A DNA stretch of 64,000 bases from an uncultured Saprospiraceae bacterium (GTDB lineage Bacteria; Bacteroidota; Bacteroidia; Chitinophagales; Saprospiraceae), in contig CALLWB010000086.1 of NCBI GenBank assembly GCA_938016265.1, positions 1 to 64,000 of the forward strand, in the 5' to 3' direction. Both the position numbers and the translations under genes were made by a program. Of the stretch, positions 28,100 through 37,481 are shown one piece after another. The notes below the pieces were generated by a model, which searched no databases, had not been told where the DNA came from, and saw nothing but the letters and a program-made list of their open reading frames with translations. Within the stretch, counting starts at the first letter, position 1. Every line of letters starts with the position of its first letter.

Positions 28100-31000
28100 T
28101 TATTTTGGGATTCTTGAAAAAACACCATTGTTGTTCGTATATAAAATTTTATCACTTCCGTTAACATCGCCATCCATATTAAAGTCGGCCGAATTGTATC
28201 CATCGAAATTTCCATTTTCGTAGAACCAAACGATTTTGTCATTGCCATTAATATCATATCCTGTTTCATCGAAGACCTGGGAGCAGTCTCCTGCAAACAT
28301 AGCCCAAACCCCAGCAGACAATAATTTCTGACCATATCCCCCATTTCCATAAGAATCTTGAATAGTAAAATCGAATTCAATTTTACCATCCACAATTTGT
28401 ACCGGATTAGGGCTCATTACTGCCAAGTGATATCGATGTTCAATTACAATATATAGGGGTCCAACAATGGCCTCATTCAGTGGGCAAGGGTCTACTAACT
28501 CAACAGTGCCATCCTTCAACAATAGTGCGGCCAACTGAACTACTTCAGTATTTTTCTGGGGGCTAGTTCTAAAGGAAACAAGCAACCAGTCCACTACATC
28601 GGCCCCATAACTACTAGCTCCAAAATTCTGCCCTTCATCTCCTAAATAATACCAAGGAGCAATATGAAAAGGCTGTCCTGGTGGAGTCCAAGTAGCTAGT
28701 GGATTGGCAGGTATTTGACCAGGCAATAACTTCCTAACTGTGTTTAACGTAGTATTCATGTTTTCGGTTGCAAAATCATAGGGTCCTTCTAGGAAAACCT
28801 TTAAGTTGACCTCTGTACATGGTGGAGGGACCACCTCTATATACAACATCGCTTGATCACAGTAATTGGGTTGTCCATCATCACATATCTCATATCGCAG
28901 ACTATCCGACCCTGTAAATTCAGGACCAGGAGTATATAGTATATCACCATTGGGATAAAATGTAACGTTTCCATTTTCTGGTGGGGTTACAGGACTTAGA
29001 AACAGTTCCAAATTATCGCCATTGGGATCAGTATCATTACTCAATAAATTTGTAGCCAATACAGCGTCCATCGTTATTGTCATCTGATCATCTACTGCTA
29101 TTGGATGATCGTTACAGTAGTTTACGGTCACTGTTACCTCATCAATTACCGAACAACCATTCCTAGTAGCGGTAAGGGTATAAGTCGTTGTCACTGCTGG
29201 ATTTGCAAAGGTGTTGCCTTCTGTTGGATGACTCAACCCTACAGAGGGAGACCATAGATAAGTATTAACCGGAAAATTGTTTGGGCCACCAAGTATTGCA
29301 CCTTGTCCGTTCGGATCATAGCAAATTACAGCATCCGCTCCTGCTTCCATTGTAGGAGGAGTAATTTTATTTACATAAACTTGATCGGTTACTGAACAAC
29401 CATTCTTAGAAACAGTCAAAGTATAGGTCGTTGGCACTACTGGACTTGCATTTGGATTAGACGAAGAAGGATCATCTAAACCATTCGGTGGACTCCAGGA
29501 ATAAGTAGCTCCAACCGGTCCACTAGGTGCACCACCAATCTGAATACCAGAACCGCAAAATACCTGGTCCGGCCCAGCATCAGCAAATGAAGCAGAAATA
29601 TTGTCAACAACAACCGTCACCTGATCGGTAATGCTACAACTTCCAAGGGATACGGTAACCGTATAAGTCGTCGTCGTATTCGGTGAAGCAACGGGATTCG
29701 GAACGGAATAACTGTTCATTCCTATAGCAGGACTCCAGGAGTAAGTCGCACCAAGAGGTCCTGTTGGTGCACCTCCTAGTACCAAACTGCTGTTAGAGCA
29801 AATCGTACCATCATTTCCAGCATTCGCGAAAGCTTCTTCGTTGACACTTAAACTGGTTTGTGCAGAAACCGTACAGCCATCTTTCACTACATCTAGCGAT
29901 ACTAGTAAAGTGGTTGGTGTAGAATAGACTACATCAATCATTCTTCCAGTTGCTTGTTGTGGAGAGGCTCCAGTCCCAAAATTCCAGTAGTAAGTGGCGC
30001 CGACTCCCTGGTCGACTGCTTCAAAATTGATAGTTTGCCCTACACAAACGGAAGGGTTGGCAAGTATAGTTGCCTCAGGACAAGGGAATACAGTAATCAT
30101 TGCAATTGCAGAATTACAAAGTACAGGACTTCCATCGTCACACACTTCATATTCAAAAGAATCAGGACCAGAGTATCCAGGATTAGGTTGATAAGAATAA
30201 CTACCATTCGCACTAAGCGTCAAACTACCAAAACCAGGGCTAGAAATTGGAGCACTATTTAACACTAGTCCATCTCCATCCAAATCATTGTCATTGGTCA
30301 ACAGATTGCCAGTAGCGGTGCCGTTTTCTACTGTTACAATATTGTCATCCTGCGCCGTCGGTTGGTCATTTATAGGAAGTACTTCTATTTGGATGGTTGC
30401 TGTATTACACAATCCAGGTAATGGGGTTCCGTCATCGCAAATCTCATAAGTTATAGCTGGGACGGTCCCATTAAAATCTTGTACAGGGGTGAATGTTATC
30501 GTTCCGTCAGCATTGAGGTTTATTGTACCTTCTGGTAATGTAGGGCTTGTCGTTAATGAAAGACTGTTGACATCCAAATTACCATCCTGATCATTGTCAT
30601 TATTCAAAATGGAGATAATGACCGGGGTGTCTTCATTTGTTGTGGCAACATCATTTACTAGGACGGGGCCATCGTTCACTGCTTGCACCACTATGTTCAC
30701 ACTTGCCTGATCACAAGCAGATGGTATGCCATCATCACAAACTTGGTAGGTAAATTGGTCAGTCCCATTGAAATTGGAATTTGGGATGTAGGTGAAATTT
30801 CCATTTGCTGAAATGGAGACATTGCCATTTGATGGTTGAGCAATCAGGGTGGTGGAAACGAGCAAGTTGTTATTATCAATTGGATCTGAATCGTTTGCAA
30901 GAACATTCCCTGAGGTAAGATTATCTTCTGTTGTGGTTGCTGAATCGTCTTGCGCCACCGGCTTGTCATTTACGGAGGTTACTGTAATATTGATATTGGC

Positions 31001-34000
31001 GTTTGTGCATTTTGCGGGTAGTGGCGCACCATCATCACAGACAGTGTACGAAACGGTAGTTACCGTCCCAAAGAAATTTGCAGCTGGCACATAACTCAAT
31101 GTCCCATCAGGATTAACCGTCAATTGACCTTGTCCTGCGGGAATTTGATTATTTAATGTAATAGTCAAAGGATCAATATTCCCATCAATATCATTATCAT
31201 TATTAATTACAGAAAAGGTAATTGGTGCATCTTCCGTTGTGGTAACATTGTCGTCGTTGGCTTGTGGTGTATCGTTTATGGGGTTGATGGTAAGATTTAC
31301 GATTGCAGTTGTGCATAATATTGGCGTGCCATCATCACAAACCTCGTATTCAAACTGGTCTGTACCATTAAAGTTTGGTTGTGGCGTGTAGGTAAATTGT
31401 CCACCAGCATTTATTGAAACAGTTCCATTAGAAGTACCATTTACCAAGTTCGTTGAAACTGAAAGTGCATTGTTGTCAGAAGGATCAGAGTCATTGCTAA
31501 GTACATCACCTGCCACTTGATTGTCTTCATTGGTAGTAGCTGCATCATTTTGAGCGATTGGAGCATCATTTACTGAATTTACAGTAACAGAGACTGTTGC
31601 ATTTGAGCATAGTGCTGGTAGAGGAGTTCCATCATCACAAATGGTGTAACTGAAGACATCTACAACACCAAAATAATCGACAGCCGGACTGAACGTCAAG
31701 GTACCATTTGAGTTAATACTTATTGTCCCCTGGTTTGCAGGAGGCAAATTTTGAAGGGTAATGCTTGCAGGGTCCAAATTGCCGTCTTTATCATTATCAT
31801 TGCCAAGGATGGAGATGAAGAAAGGCGTATCTTCAAGCGTGCTGACGATGTCATTGTTTGCTACTGGAGCATCGTTTATAGGGTTGATTGTAATACTTAC
31901 TTCTGCCTGTGCACACAAGACAGGCGTGCCATTATCGCAGATCTCATAGGTAAAGGCATCACTTCCACTAAAATCGGTATTGGGTGTGTAGGTATAATTC
32001 CCATTTGCTAATAAGCTCAGACTACCATTCGTCGTAGAAGAAATGGGGGTTGTATTGACTAGCAATGAATTGTTGTCAGGGTCACTGTCATTTTGTGAAA
32101 CATTTCCCGTAAGGGTCGCATCCTCATTTATTACCCCTTGATCTGCTACTGCTAATGGAGCATCATTGGAGGAAGAAACGGAAATATTAATATCGGCTGT
32201 GCTGCATTTTGCTGGAAGTGGTGTACCCGTATCACAAATCTGATAATTGAAGGTGGATACATTGCCATTGTAATTGGTGGCTGGTGTAAAGGTGATGGAG
32301 CCATTTCCATTTACGATTGCGGTACCCTGAGTACCTGGTGGCAAATTGTTTAACGTCAGTGTACTTAAGTTGAAACTACCATCTACATCATTATCATTTG
32401 CAAGTACATTTATAGTTACTGGAGTATCTTCATTTGTAGATGCGACATCATTTAATGTTACTGGCGAATCGTTTACTGCGTTGATCGTGATTTGTACGTT
32501 GGCTTGGGCGCAGAGTTGAGGTACTCCGTCATCGCAAACTTCATAGATAAAGGCATCATTCCCATTATAATTGGGATTGGGCGTGTAGGTAAAGTCTCCG
32601 TTTGGCAGCAAACTAACTGTTCCATTTTGAGGATTGGTGATTGGAGAACTGGTTAGGGTGAGGTTGTCCCCTTCTGTATCCTGATCATTGGCCAACAAAT
32701 TGCCGGTGGCCGAATTGTCTTCCAGAATGGTTGCGGCATCATTCATTGCAACCGGTGTATCATTTTCTGAACTAACCGTTATGGACACCAAAGCTGTTCT
32801 GCAAATGGCAGGTAGCGGAGTGCCGTCATCGCAAATGGTATAGTTGAATGGAGCGACTGCGCCATTGTAGTTTAAAGCTGGAGTAAAAGTAATCGAGCCA
32901 TTGGGGTTTGTAGTAACTGTTCCTTCGCTGGCTGGTGGAAGATTGCTAAGTGCCAGCGAACTTAAATTGAAGTTGCCGTCGATGTCATTGTCGTTATTAA
33001 GGATTGTAATGGTAATACTTTCGTCTTCTGAAGTACTAGCCAAATCGTCACTAAGCACTGGTGCATCATTTATCGGATTGATCGTAAGTGTAACTGTTGC
33101 CTGATCGCAAAGTTGAGGGGACTGTCCATCACAAATTTCATAAATAAAGTTGTCTGTTCCATTAAAATTGGCACCTGGGGTGTAGGCGTAATTCCCATTT
33201 GCTGACAAGGTGACTGTTCCATTGTTTGGTTGACTGATGGGCGTAGTTTGCACGGTCAGTGTATTCCCATCAGGATCGCTGTCATTGGTTTTTACATTGC
33301 CGCTGATGTTGGTGTCTTCGTTGCCTGAATTGCTGTCGTTTTGTGCGATGGGCTGATCATTTACACTTCCAACTATTATTGTTACCGTTGCAGTTTCGCA
33401 AATTGCGGGAAGTGGTGTTCCGTCATCACAAACAGTGTAGGTGAATGGGGTGACATTCCCATTAAAATTTGTAGCAGGTTGGTAAGTCAATGTTCCATTA
33501 CCATTAACAACAACAGTTCCTTGATTAGCAGGTGGACTGTTTACTGTTATGGAGGCAGGATCAATATTACCATCTACATCAAAATCATTGTTTAAAATAG
33601 GAATTGTAACCGGTAGGTCTTCTACGGTATTTGCGTTGTCATTGCCGACTACTGGCACATCATTGATGGCGGTTACATTAAGGATTACTGTTGCATTGTC
33701 GCATTTTACTGGTGTACCGTCATCACATAGTTTGTAGACGAACTGATCAGTGCCGTTGAAATTAGCAAACGGTGTATACGTAAACGTACCATTCGCGCTA
33801 AGCACCAAAGTACCGTTGGATGTATTTTGAACAGGAGTTGTGATCACTGTAAGCGCATCGCCATCCGGGTCGCTATCATTGGTGATAACATTGCCTGAAT
33901 TTGGTGTGTCTTCTAGTAGGGTATAATTGTTGTTTACGGCATTTGGTGTCGCATTACAATCTTCTACGGTTATCGTTTTATTAATGGTTTGCTGGCATTC

Positions 34001-37000
34001 GAACCAAGTAACTGTCAATGATATGCTATTAGTACCTGCGGAGTTCCACTTTGTCGTTGCGGTAAGTCCATTGGCTGAAGCTGGTACACCGTTATTAAAT
34101 GTCCATTGGTAGTTGGCGCCTGCTAAATTTGATGTTGCTTGAAAACTGGTATTTTCGCTGGTGCAAATAGTGCCTGGTATGGTAATATCTAATGTTGGGC
34201 AGATTGAATTGACTCTTCCTGGTGTTCCGTTTCCTGGAGAATCCTGCCAGTTGTTTCCGTTGTTGTTGTCTAGGCCGGGGCTAGTCAGGGACAGCGAATT
34301 TCCTTGCCCATTGGCACCTGATGGCCAAGGAGATAGGTAGCTGTAACTCACTTCGTCTACCAGGCATCTTTCTGGATTGTAAAGAACTAACCGATCTCCA
34401 ATGTCTCCAAATCCAAAGCCAATATTTCCAAGAGGATTCGAAATATGAGGAAAAACGGACTGAAACGTGGTCTTGTTTTGTGCTAGAATAATATAACCAC
34501 CTGCAGGAAGAGAAACGCCTCCAGGTATCACAAATCGGTTTGTATTATTATGAAATTCCCAGCCAGCAAGATTCACAGATCCAGGTCCTGGATTGTATAT
34601 TTCTACCCAATCTCTTGGATTAGGACTAGCAGCGGACCGATAGTTAATTTCATTGATCACAAGTGCGGGGATGCTGCCAGGACAAGAGCTTGTATTAGCG
34701 GCTCCAGGAGTACCTTGTGCATTTGGACTTCCTGTCCAACTTCCAGGAAGTGAGTTATCTGAATTTGAATTGACCAAGGATAGGGTCGCTCCCTCCCCAT
34801 CTGGCTGCAATGGCCAAGGAGCGGCGTCATTATAATCCACTTCATCCACCACACAACCTTCCGGGCTGAGTAGTTGAATTCGTTCACCATCAGCATTCAA
34901 ATTGAAAGAAAAATTTCCAATAAAATTATTTGTATTTGGATGAATTTCGGAGAATGCCGTCGAGTTTTGAACCAACACCAAATAGCCATTTCCAGGGATA
35001 AAGGTCCCGTTAGGTATATCGTAATAAAAGTCTTCGTCCTGCAATCTCCAGCCAGATAACTCGACCTGAGAGGAATTGGGGTTGTAAATTTCTACCCAAT
35101 CCTGCGTCTCCAAAGATCCAGAAGAATTGTAGTTAATTTCATTGATCACCAATGTTGCTGGATTCAAGGAGCAGGGATCGAATGTGGTAATGGAGTTTTC
35201 CATATTTGGTGTCCCGCAATCCTGGAGGGAGGCATGCCAACTTGCTGCTAGTGCATTGTCAGAAAATTCGTCGATCAACTCCAAGGAAGGTCCCAGGCTG
35301 TCTGGTTCTGTTGGCCATGGTGCTGCGTCATTATAAGTGAGAGAATCCACGATTTGACGATAAGGATCGATAATTTCCAATCGTTCTCCTTGATTTTTCA
35401 ATTGTCCGCCGTAGTCTCCATGTGGTTGAAATCCGTATTTTGATTGGAATGCATCCGCATTGCTAGCAATGACATAAAAATTGCCGGAAGCGATTGTTGT
35501 CCCTACAGGGAAAGTATAGGTTATTCCGTCCGAAAAAGTATATTCAGAAACATTGATAGTCGAAGTTCCAGTATTTTTTAATTCTATGAACTCCATTTCG
35601 TTGCTTGTTTGTGCACCGTAATCTGTGGGATTGTAGTGGATTTCGTTGATCACTAAGGGAGGCGTTTGTGGGTAATTGCAAATCCCTGTTCCTATTTGAT
35701 TGTCCATCCAGTTTAATCGGTTGGTAATCCACGTTTTCATGTAATTGACTTCTGACTGATAGGTGGTTCGATTTTGGTACCCATCTGAATTTGGCCAAAC
35801 ATAAATACCGAGAATTTGCCATCTGTTGAAGTTTCTTATTGCTGCTTCATCGAGGTAATTTCTGTAGTTATCGATTCTATTGAGGATCGAGTCTAGTCGC
35901 CATTCGTTGGCTCGAAGTTCTGCCCATCGGCATTGCATTCGCTGAGCGAAAACCGGTTCGACGAACATTCGTTCGAAGATTTCCGGGGTTGCGCCGTTGA
36001 TGTATAACATCCAGTTGCTATCTGTCCAACCTTGTCGGTAGTTGGCGTTACCGAGGGAGAGATTGAAGTCCCAGACGGGTTGAAAAACGAGTTTACCTTC
36101 TCGGTCTTTGCTCATGTAGGTACTTAAAAAATAAGCGTCTACGTCTTTTGAAAATTCTTTTAACAGGACCATATCGATGGCACTGTTGACATCAATAAAA
36201 TCTCTGTAATGCTGGTAGGAAGCGCCATAATCGGCGCTGAATATGGCATTTTCAAAATTGTTCATATAGTTCTGAACGTAGGTCAATTGCTGAGGGGCGA
36301 GGTCAACGAAATCGGGTTCTTCAAATACTACCCGATTGTTGTCAATTACAGTATAAAAGCCGTCATCTTGCTGTTGAGAAAAGCGGTCAATTTTAAGGAT
36401 GTATCCACCTGTGACATCGGGTTCTTGAGTTTGGGTGGGTTCTAACTTATTGATATCTACTCGATTCTTGTCTCTTTTGATTCGTTCTGTGAGAAAATAT
36501 AGTCCCATGAATTGGCCATTGAGAACGACTTCGCAGAAAACAGTTCTTGGAGCGTAGTGTCCTTGTTGTCTGGCCATGTCGAAGGCGACGACGTTTCTCA
36601 TTAGTGATTTATCGGCGTATGGCGCTCCTAGAATCCAGTCGTTTTCCTGGGGGAGTCCGAGAAGTGGGACATTCAGATTGTTGCCCACGGCATCTTGTGT
36701 TTCTACTCGATATTGTTTTTTGGGAAAATTGGAGGAAGAAGATCCACGAACGTTGATACTGATTCTCCCATTGTAATCTAGGTAAGTTGGATTGTTTTGA
36801 TCCGAAACGTAGTTTCTCTGACCAGGGCCACGAAAAATGATTTTCATATTTGCGCCTACCTTGGGTGTCTTGTTGATCACTGCTCCCCCATCTGTACTGA
36901 TAAGTACAATTGGCAAGTTGGAGTCGGTGAAGACTTGCGCGGAGGCAGAATTAACAAACAAAAAAACGATTGCTATTATACAACAATAGCAATGTTTATG

Positions 37001-37033
37001 CTTGTAAAACATAAAATTTAGTAGTGTAGCCAT
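28100..37033 (-). CDS. Giant A: secreted CotH-kinase / lamin-tail / alternating-repeat protein, first gene of the cluster
   Basis: 2977 residues from ATG at 37033; a second ATG eight codons in (37012) would also leave an intact signal peptide ending at about residue 33. It differs from giants B-D at the N-terminus. It lacks chitobiase-like domains and has a more canonical CotH kinase (about 40-440) with LNGQFMGLYFLTER (171-184) and W-D-F-N (321-324). Three lamin-tail domains (from about 459) and PKD lead to thirteen repeats, (AB)6A. PKD, three PKD/Ig-like repeats, a lone type A repeat and the C-terminal module with FLEGPY, the EF-hand loop DFNMDGDVNGSD and the ending SRIPK complete it. The long gap upstream holds a candidate promoter, so it probably leads the operon A-B-C-D. 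Confidence 0.92.
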   Translation of the reverse strand: MATLLNFMFYKHKHCYCCIIAIVFLFVNSASAQVFTDSNLPIVLISTDGGAVINKTPKVGANMKIIFRGPGQRNYVSDQNNPTYLDYNGRISINVRGSSSSNFPKKQYRVETQDAVGNNLNVPLLGLPQENDWILGAPYADKSLMRNVVAFDMARQQGHYAPRTVFCEVVLNGQFMGLYFLTERIKRDKNRVDINKLEPTQTQEPDVTGGYILKIDRFSQQQDDGFYTVIDNNRVVFEEPDFVDLAPQQLTYVQNYMNNFENAIFSADYGASYQHYRDFIDVNSAIDMVLLKEFSKDVDAYFLSTYMSKDREGKLVFQPVWDFNLSLGNANYRQGWTDSNWMLYINGATPEIFERMFVEPVFAQRMQCRWAELRANEWRLDSILNRIDNYRNYLDEAAIRNFNRWQILGIYVWPNSDGYQNRTTYQSEVNYMKTWITNRLNWMDNQIGTGICNYPQTPPLVINEIHYNPTDYGAQTSNEMEFIELKNTGTSTINVSEYTFSDGITYTFPVGTTIASGNFYVIASNADAFQSKYGFQPHGDYGGQLKNQGERLEIIDPYRQIVDSLTYNDAAPWPTEPDSLGPSLELIDEFSDNALAASWHASLQDCGTPNMENSITTFDPCSLNPATLVINEINYNSSGSLETQDWVEIYNPNSSQVELSGWRLQDEDFYYDIPNGTFIPGNGYLVLVQNSTAFSEIHPNTNNFIGNFSFNLNADGERIQLLSPEGCVVDEVDYNDAAPWPLQPDGEGATLSLVNSNSDNSLPGSWTGSPNAQGTPGAANTSSCPGSIPALVINEINYRSAASPNPRDWVEIYNPGPGSVNLAGWEFHNNTNRFVIPGGVSLPAGGYIILAQNKTTFQSVFPHISNPLGNIGFGFGDIGDRLVLYNPERCLVDEVSYSYLSPWPSGANGQGNSLSLTSPGLDNNNGNNWQDSPGNGTPGRVNSICPTLDITIPGTICTSENTSFQATSNLAGANYQWTFNNGVPASANGLTATTKWNSAGTNSISLTVTWFECQQTINKTITVEDCNATPNAVNNNYTLLEDTPNSGNVITNDSDPDGDALTVITTPVQNTSNGTLVLSANGTFTYTPFANFNGTDQFVYKLCDDGTPVKCDNATVILNVTAINDVPVVGNDNANTVEDLPVTIPILNNDFDVDGNIDPASITVNSPPANQGTVVVNGNGTLTYQPATNFNGNVTPFTYTVCDDGTPLPAICETATVTIIVGSVNDQPIAQNDSNSGNEDTNISGNVKTNDSDPDGNTLTVQTTPISQPNNGTVTLSANGNYAYTPGANFNGTDNFIYEICDGQSPQLCDQATVTLTINPINDAPVLSDDLASTSEDESITITILNNDNDIDGNFNLSSLALSNLPPASEGTVTTNPNGSITFTPALNYNGAVAPFNYTICDDGTPLPAICRTALVSITVSSENDTPVAMNDAATILEDNSATGNLLANDQDTEGDNLTLTSSPITNPQNGTVSLLPNGDFTYTPNPNYNGNDAFIYEVCDDGVPQLCAQANVQITINAVNDSPVTLNDVASTNEDTPVTINVLANDNDVDGSFNLSTLTLNNLPPGTQGTAIVNGNGSITFTPATNYNGNVSTFNYQICDTGTPLPAKCSTADINISVSSSNDAPLAVADQGVINEDATLTGNVSQNDSDPDNNSLLVNTTPISSTTNGSLSLLANGNYTYTPNTDFSGSDAFTYEICDNGTPVLCAQAEVSITINPINDAPVANNDIVSTLEDTPFFISILGNDNDKDGNLDPASITLQNLPPANQGTISINSNGTLTFSPAVDYFGVVDVFSYTICDDGTPLPALCSNATVSVTVNSVNDAPIAQNDAATTNEDNQVAGDVLSNDSDPSDNNALSVSTNLVNGTSNGTVSINAGGQFTYTPQPNFNGTDQFEYEVCDDGTPILCTTAIVNLTINPINDTPQANDDNVTTTEDAPITFSVINNDNDIDGNIDPLTITLNNQIPAGQGQLTVNPDGTLSYVPAANFFGTVTTVSYTVCDDGAPLPAKCTNANINITVTSVNDKPVAQDDSATTTEDNLTSGNVLANDSDPIDNNNLLVSTTLIAQPSNGNVSISANGNFTYIPNSNFNGTDQFTYQVCDDGIPSACDQASVNIVVQAVNDGPVLVNDVATTNEDTPVIISILNNDNDQDGNLDVNSLSLTTSPTLPEGTINLNADGTITFTPVQDFNGTVPAITYEICDDGTPLPGLCNTATIQIEVLPINDQPTAQDDNIVTVENGTATGNLLTNDNDLDGDGLVLNSAPISSPGFGSLTLSANGSYSYQPNPGYSGPDSFEYEVCDDGSPVLCNSAIAMITVFPCPEATILANPSVCVGQTINFEAVDQGVGATYYWNFGTGASPQQATGRMIDVVYSTPTTLLVSLDVVKDGCTVSAQTSLSVNEEAFANAGNDGTICSNSSLVLGGAPTGPLGATYSWSPAIGMNSYSVPNPVASPNTTTTYTVTVSLGSCSITDQVTVVVDNISASFADAGPDQVFCGSGIQIGGAPSGPVGATYSWSPPNGLDDPSSSNPNASPVVPTTYTLTVSKNGCSVTDQVYVNKITPPTMEAGADAVICYDPNGQGAILGGPNNFPVNTYLWSPSVGLSHPTEGNTFANPAVTTTYTLTATRNGCSVIDEVTVTVNYCNDHPIAVDDQMTITMDAVLATNLLSNDTDPNGDNLELFLSPVTPPENGNVTFYPNGDILYTPGPEFTGSDSLRYEICDDGQPNYCDQAMLYIEVVPPPCTEVNLKVFLEGPYDFATENMNTTLNTVRKLLPGQIPANPLATWTPPGQPFHIAPWYYLGDEGQNFGASSYGADVVDWLLVSFRTSPQKNTEVVQLAALLLKDGTVELVDPCPLNEAIVGPLYIVIEHRYHLAVMSPNPVQIVDGKIEFDFTIQDSYGNGGYGQKLLSAGVWAMFAGDCSQVFDETGYDINGNDKIVWFYENGNFDGYNSADFNMDGDVNGSDKILYTNNNGVFSRIPK
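30080..33955 (-). repeat. Alternating cadherin-like repeat array of giant A, (AB)6A
   Basis: Thirteen units average 99 residues: seven type A and six type B, strictly alternating. The A-B pair is therefore a period of about 200 residues or 600 bp. Sequence divergence between units is high, so the array is old rather than a recent DNA expansion. Confidence 0.9.
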
Positions 37034-37481
37034 TAGTTCATTGAGTAGTTAAATATCCACCTCTATCCAAAATTCCTTTCATCCAATTTACATAGATAAG
37101 AATGTTTTCAAAATGTGACAGTCAAATTTATGACATTCAAACAGTTTTACTCAATAAACAAGACTATTTTTTCTCCTTCTTGGTTGCATAACTAATCAGT
37201 AGTTTTTTATTTATTTATTTGTCTTTAACTCAAACACTTCACACTACTATTTTATATAAATATGAGAAATTCAAAACCTGCGCTTTTAAATTGCTTAACT
37301 GGCCTTTTCATAGAATTTTCCTTGTACTTAGAAGGACAAAACACAAACACTGTTGGCAAGTATTTTTTTTGGGAATCCATTACAATTTGTATAAATTACC
37401 GACCGAAGTTGTTTAGAAATTGATCGTTACCAAATTCTCCAATAACTTCATCAAATATGAAACTAACTAAACCCACTTTCC
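37034..37481. other. Divergent intergenic region between giant A and the lipoprotein gene
   Basis: About 450 bp of AT-rich sequence separates two divergent genes. Apart from the minus-strand promoter candidate, I see no convincing gene, hairpin or repeat. TACAATTTG near 37381 resembles a plus-strand -7 element with one extra base. Confidence 0.5.
37123..37154 (-). promoter_or_regulatory. Candidate Bacteroidota promoter for the giant A-D cluster
   Basis: Read on the minus strand, TAAATTTG (37130-37123) matches the TAnnTTTG -7 consensus, and TTG (37154-37152) lies 21 bp upstream as a -33 element. Transcription would begin near 37117, leaving a leader of about 85 nt. This is a pattern match only. 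Confidence 0.4.

Noticed and set aside
28084-28395. 103-codon minus-strand frame overlapping the giant A C-terminus and the start of giant B
   Set aside because: It is a shifted frame of the C-terminal module of giant A; the real frame there is intact.
7281-33955. Regularly spaced repeats suggestive of a CRISPR array
   Set aside because: The period is about 300 bp or 600 bp, the units are diverged and fully coding, and there are no short identical repeats with spacers.
5295-37033. Many plus-strand and alternative-frame open frames of 60-140 codons over the giant genes
   Set aside because: They repeat with the period of the cadherin-like units and read as the antisense or shifted frame of the same domains. 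None has an independent start context or known motif.
5295-37033. Cellulosome interpretation of the dockerin-like EF-hands
   Set aside because: No cohesin domain or cellulase is present, and in the giants only one canonical loop is seen. Calcium-stabilised anchoring is more economical.
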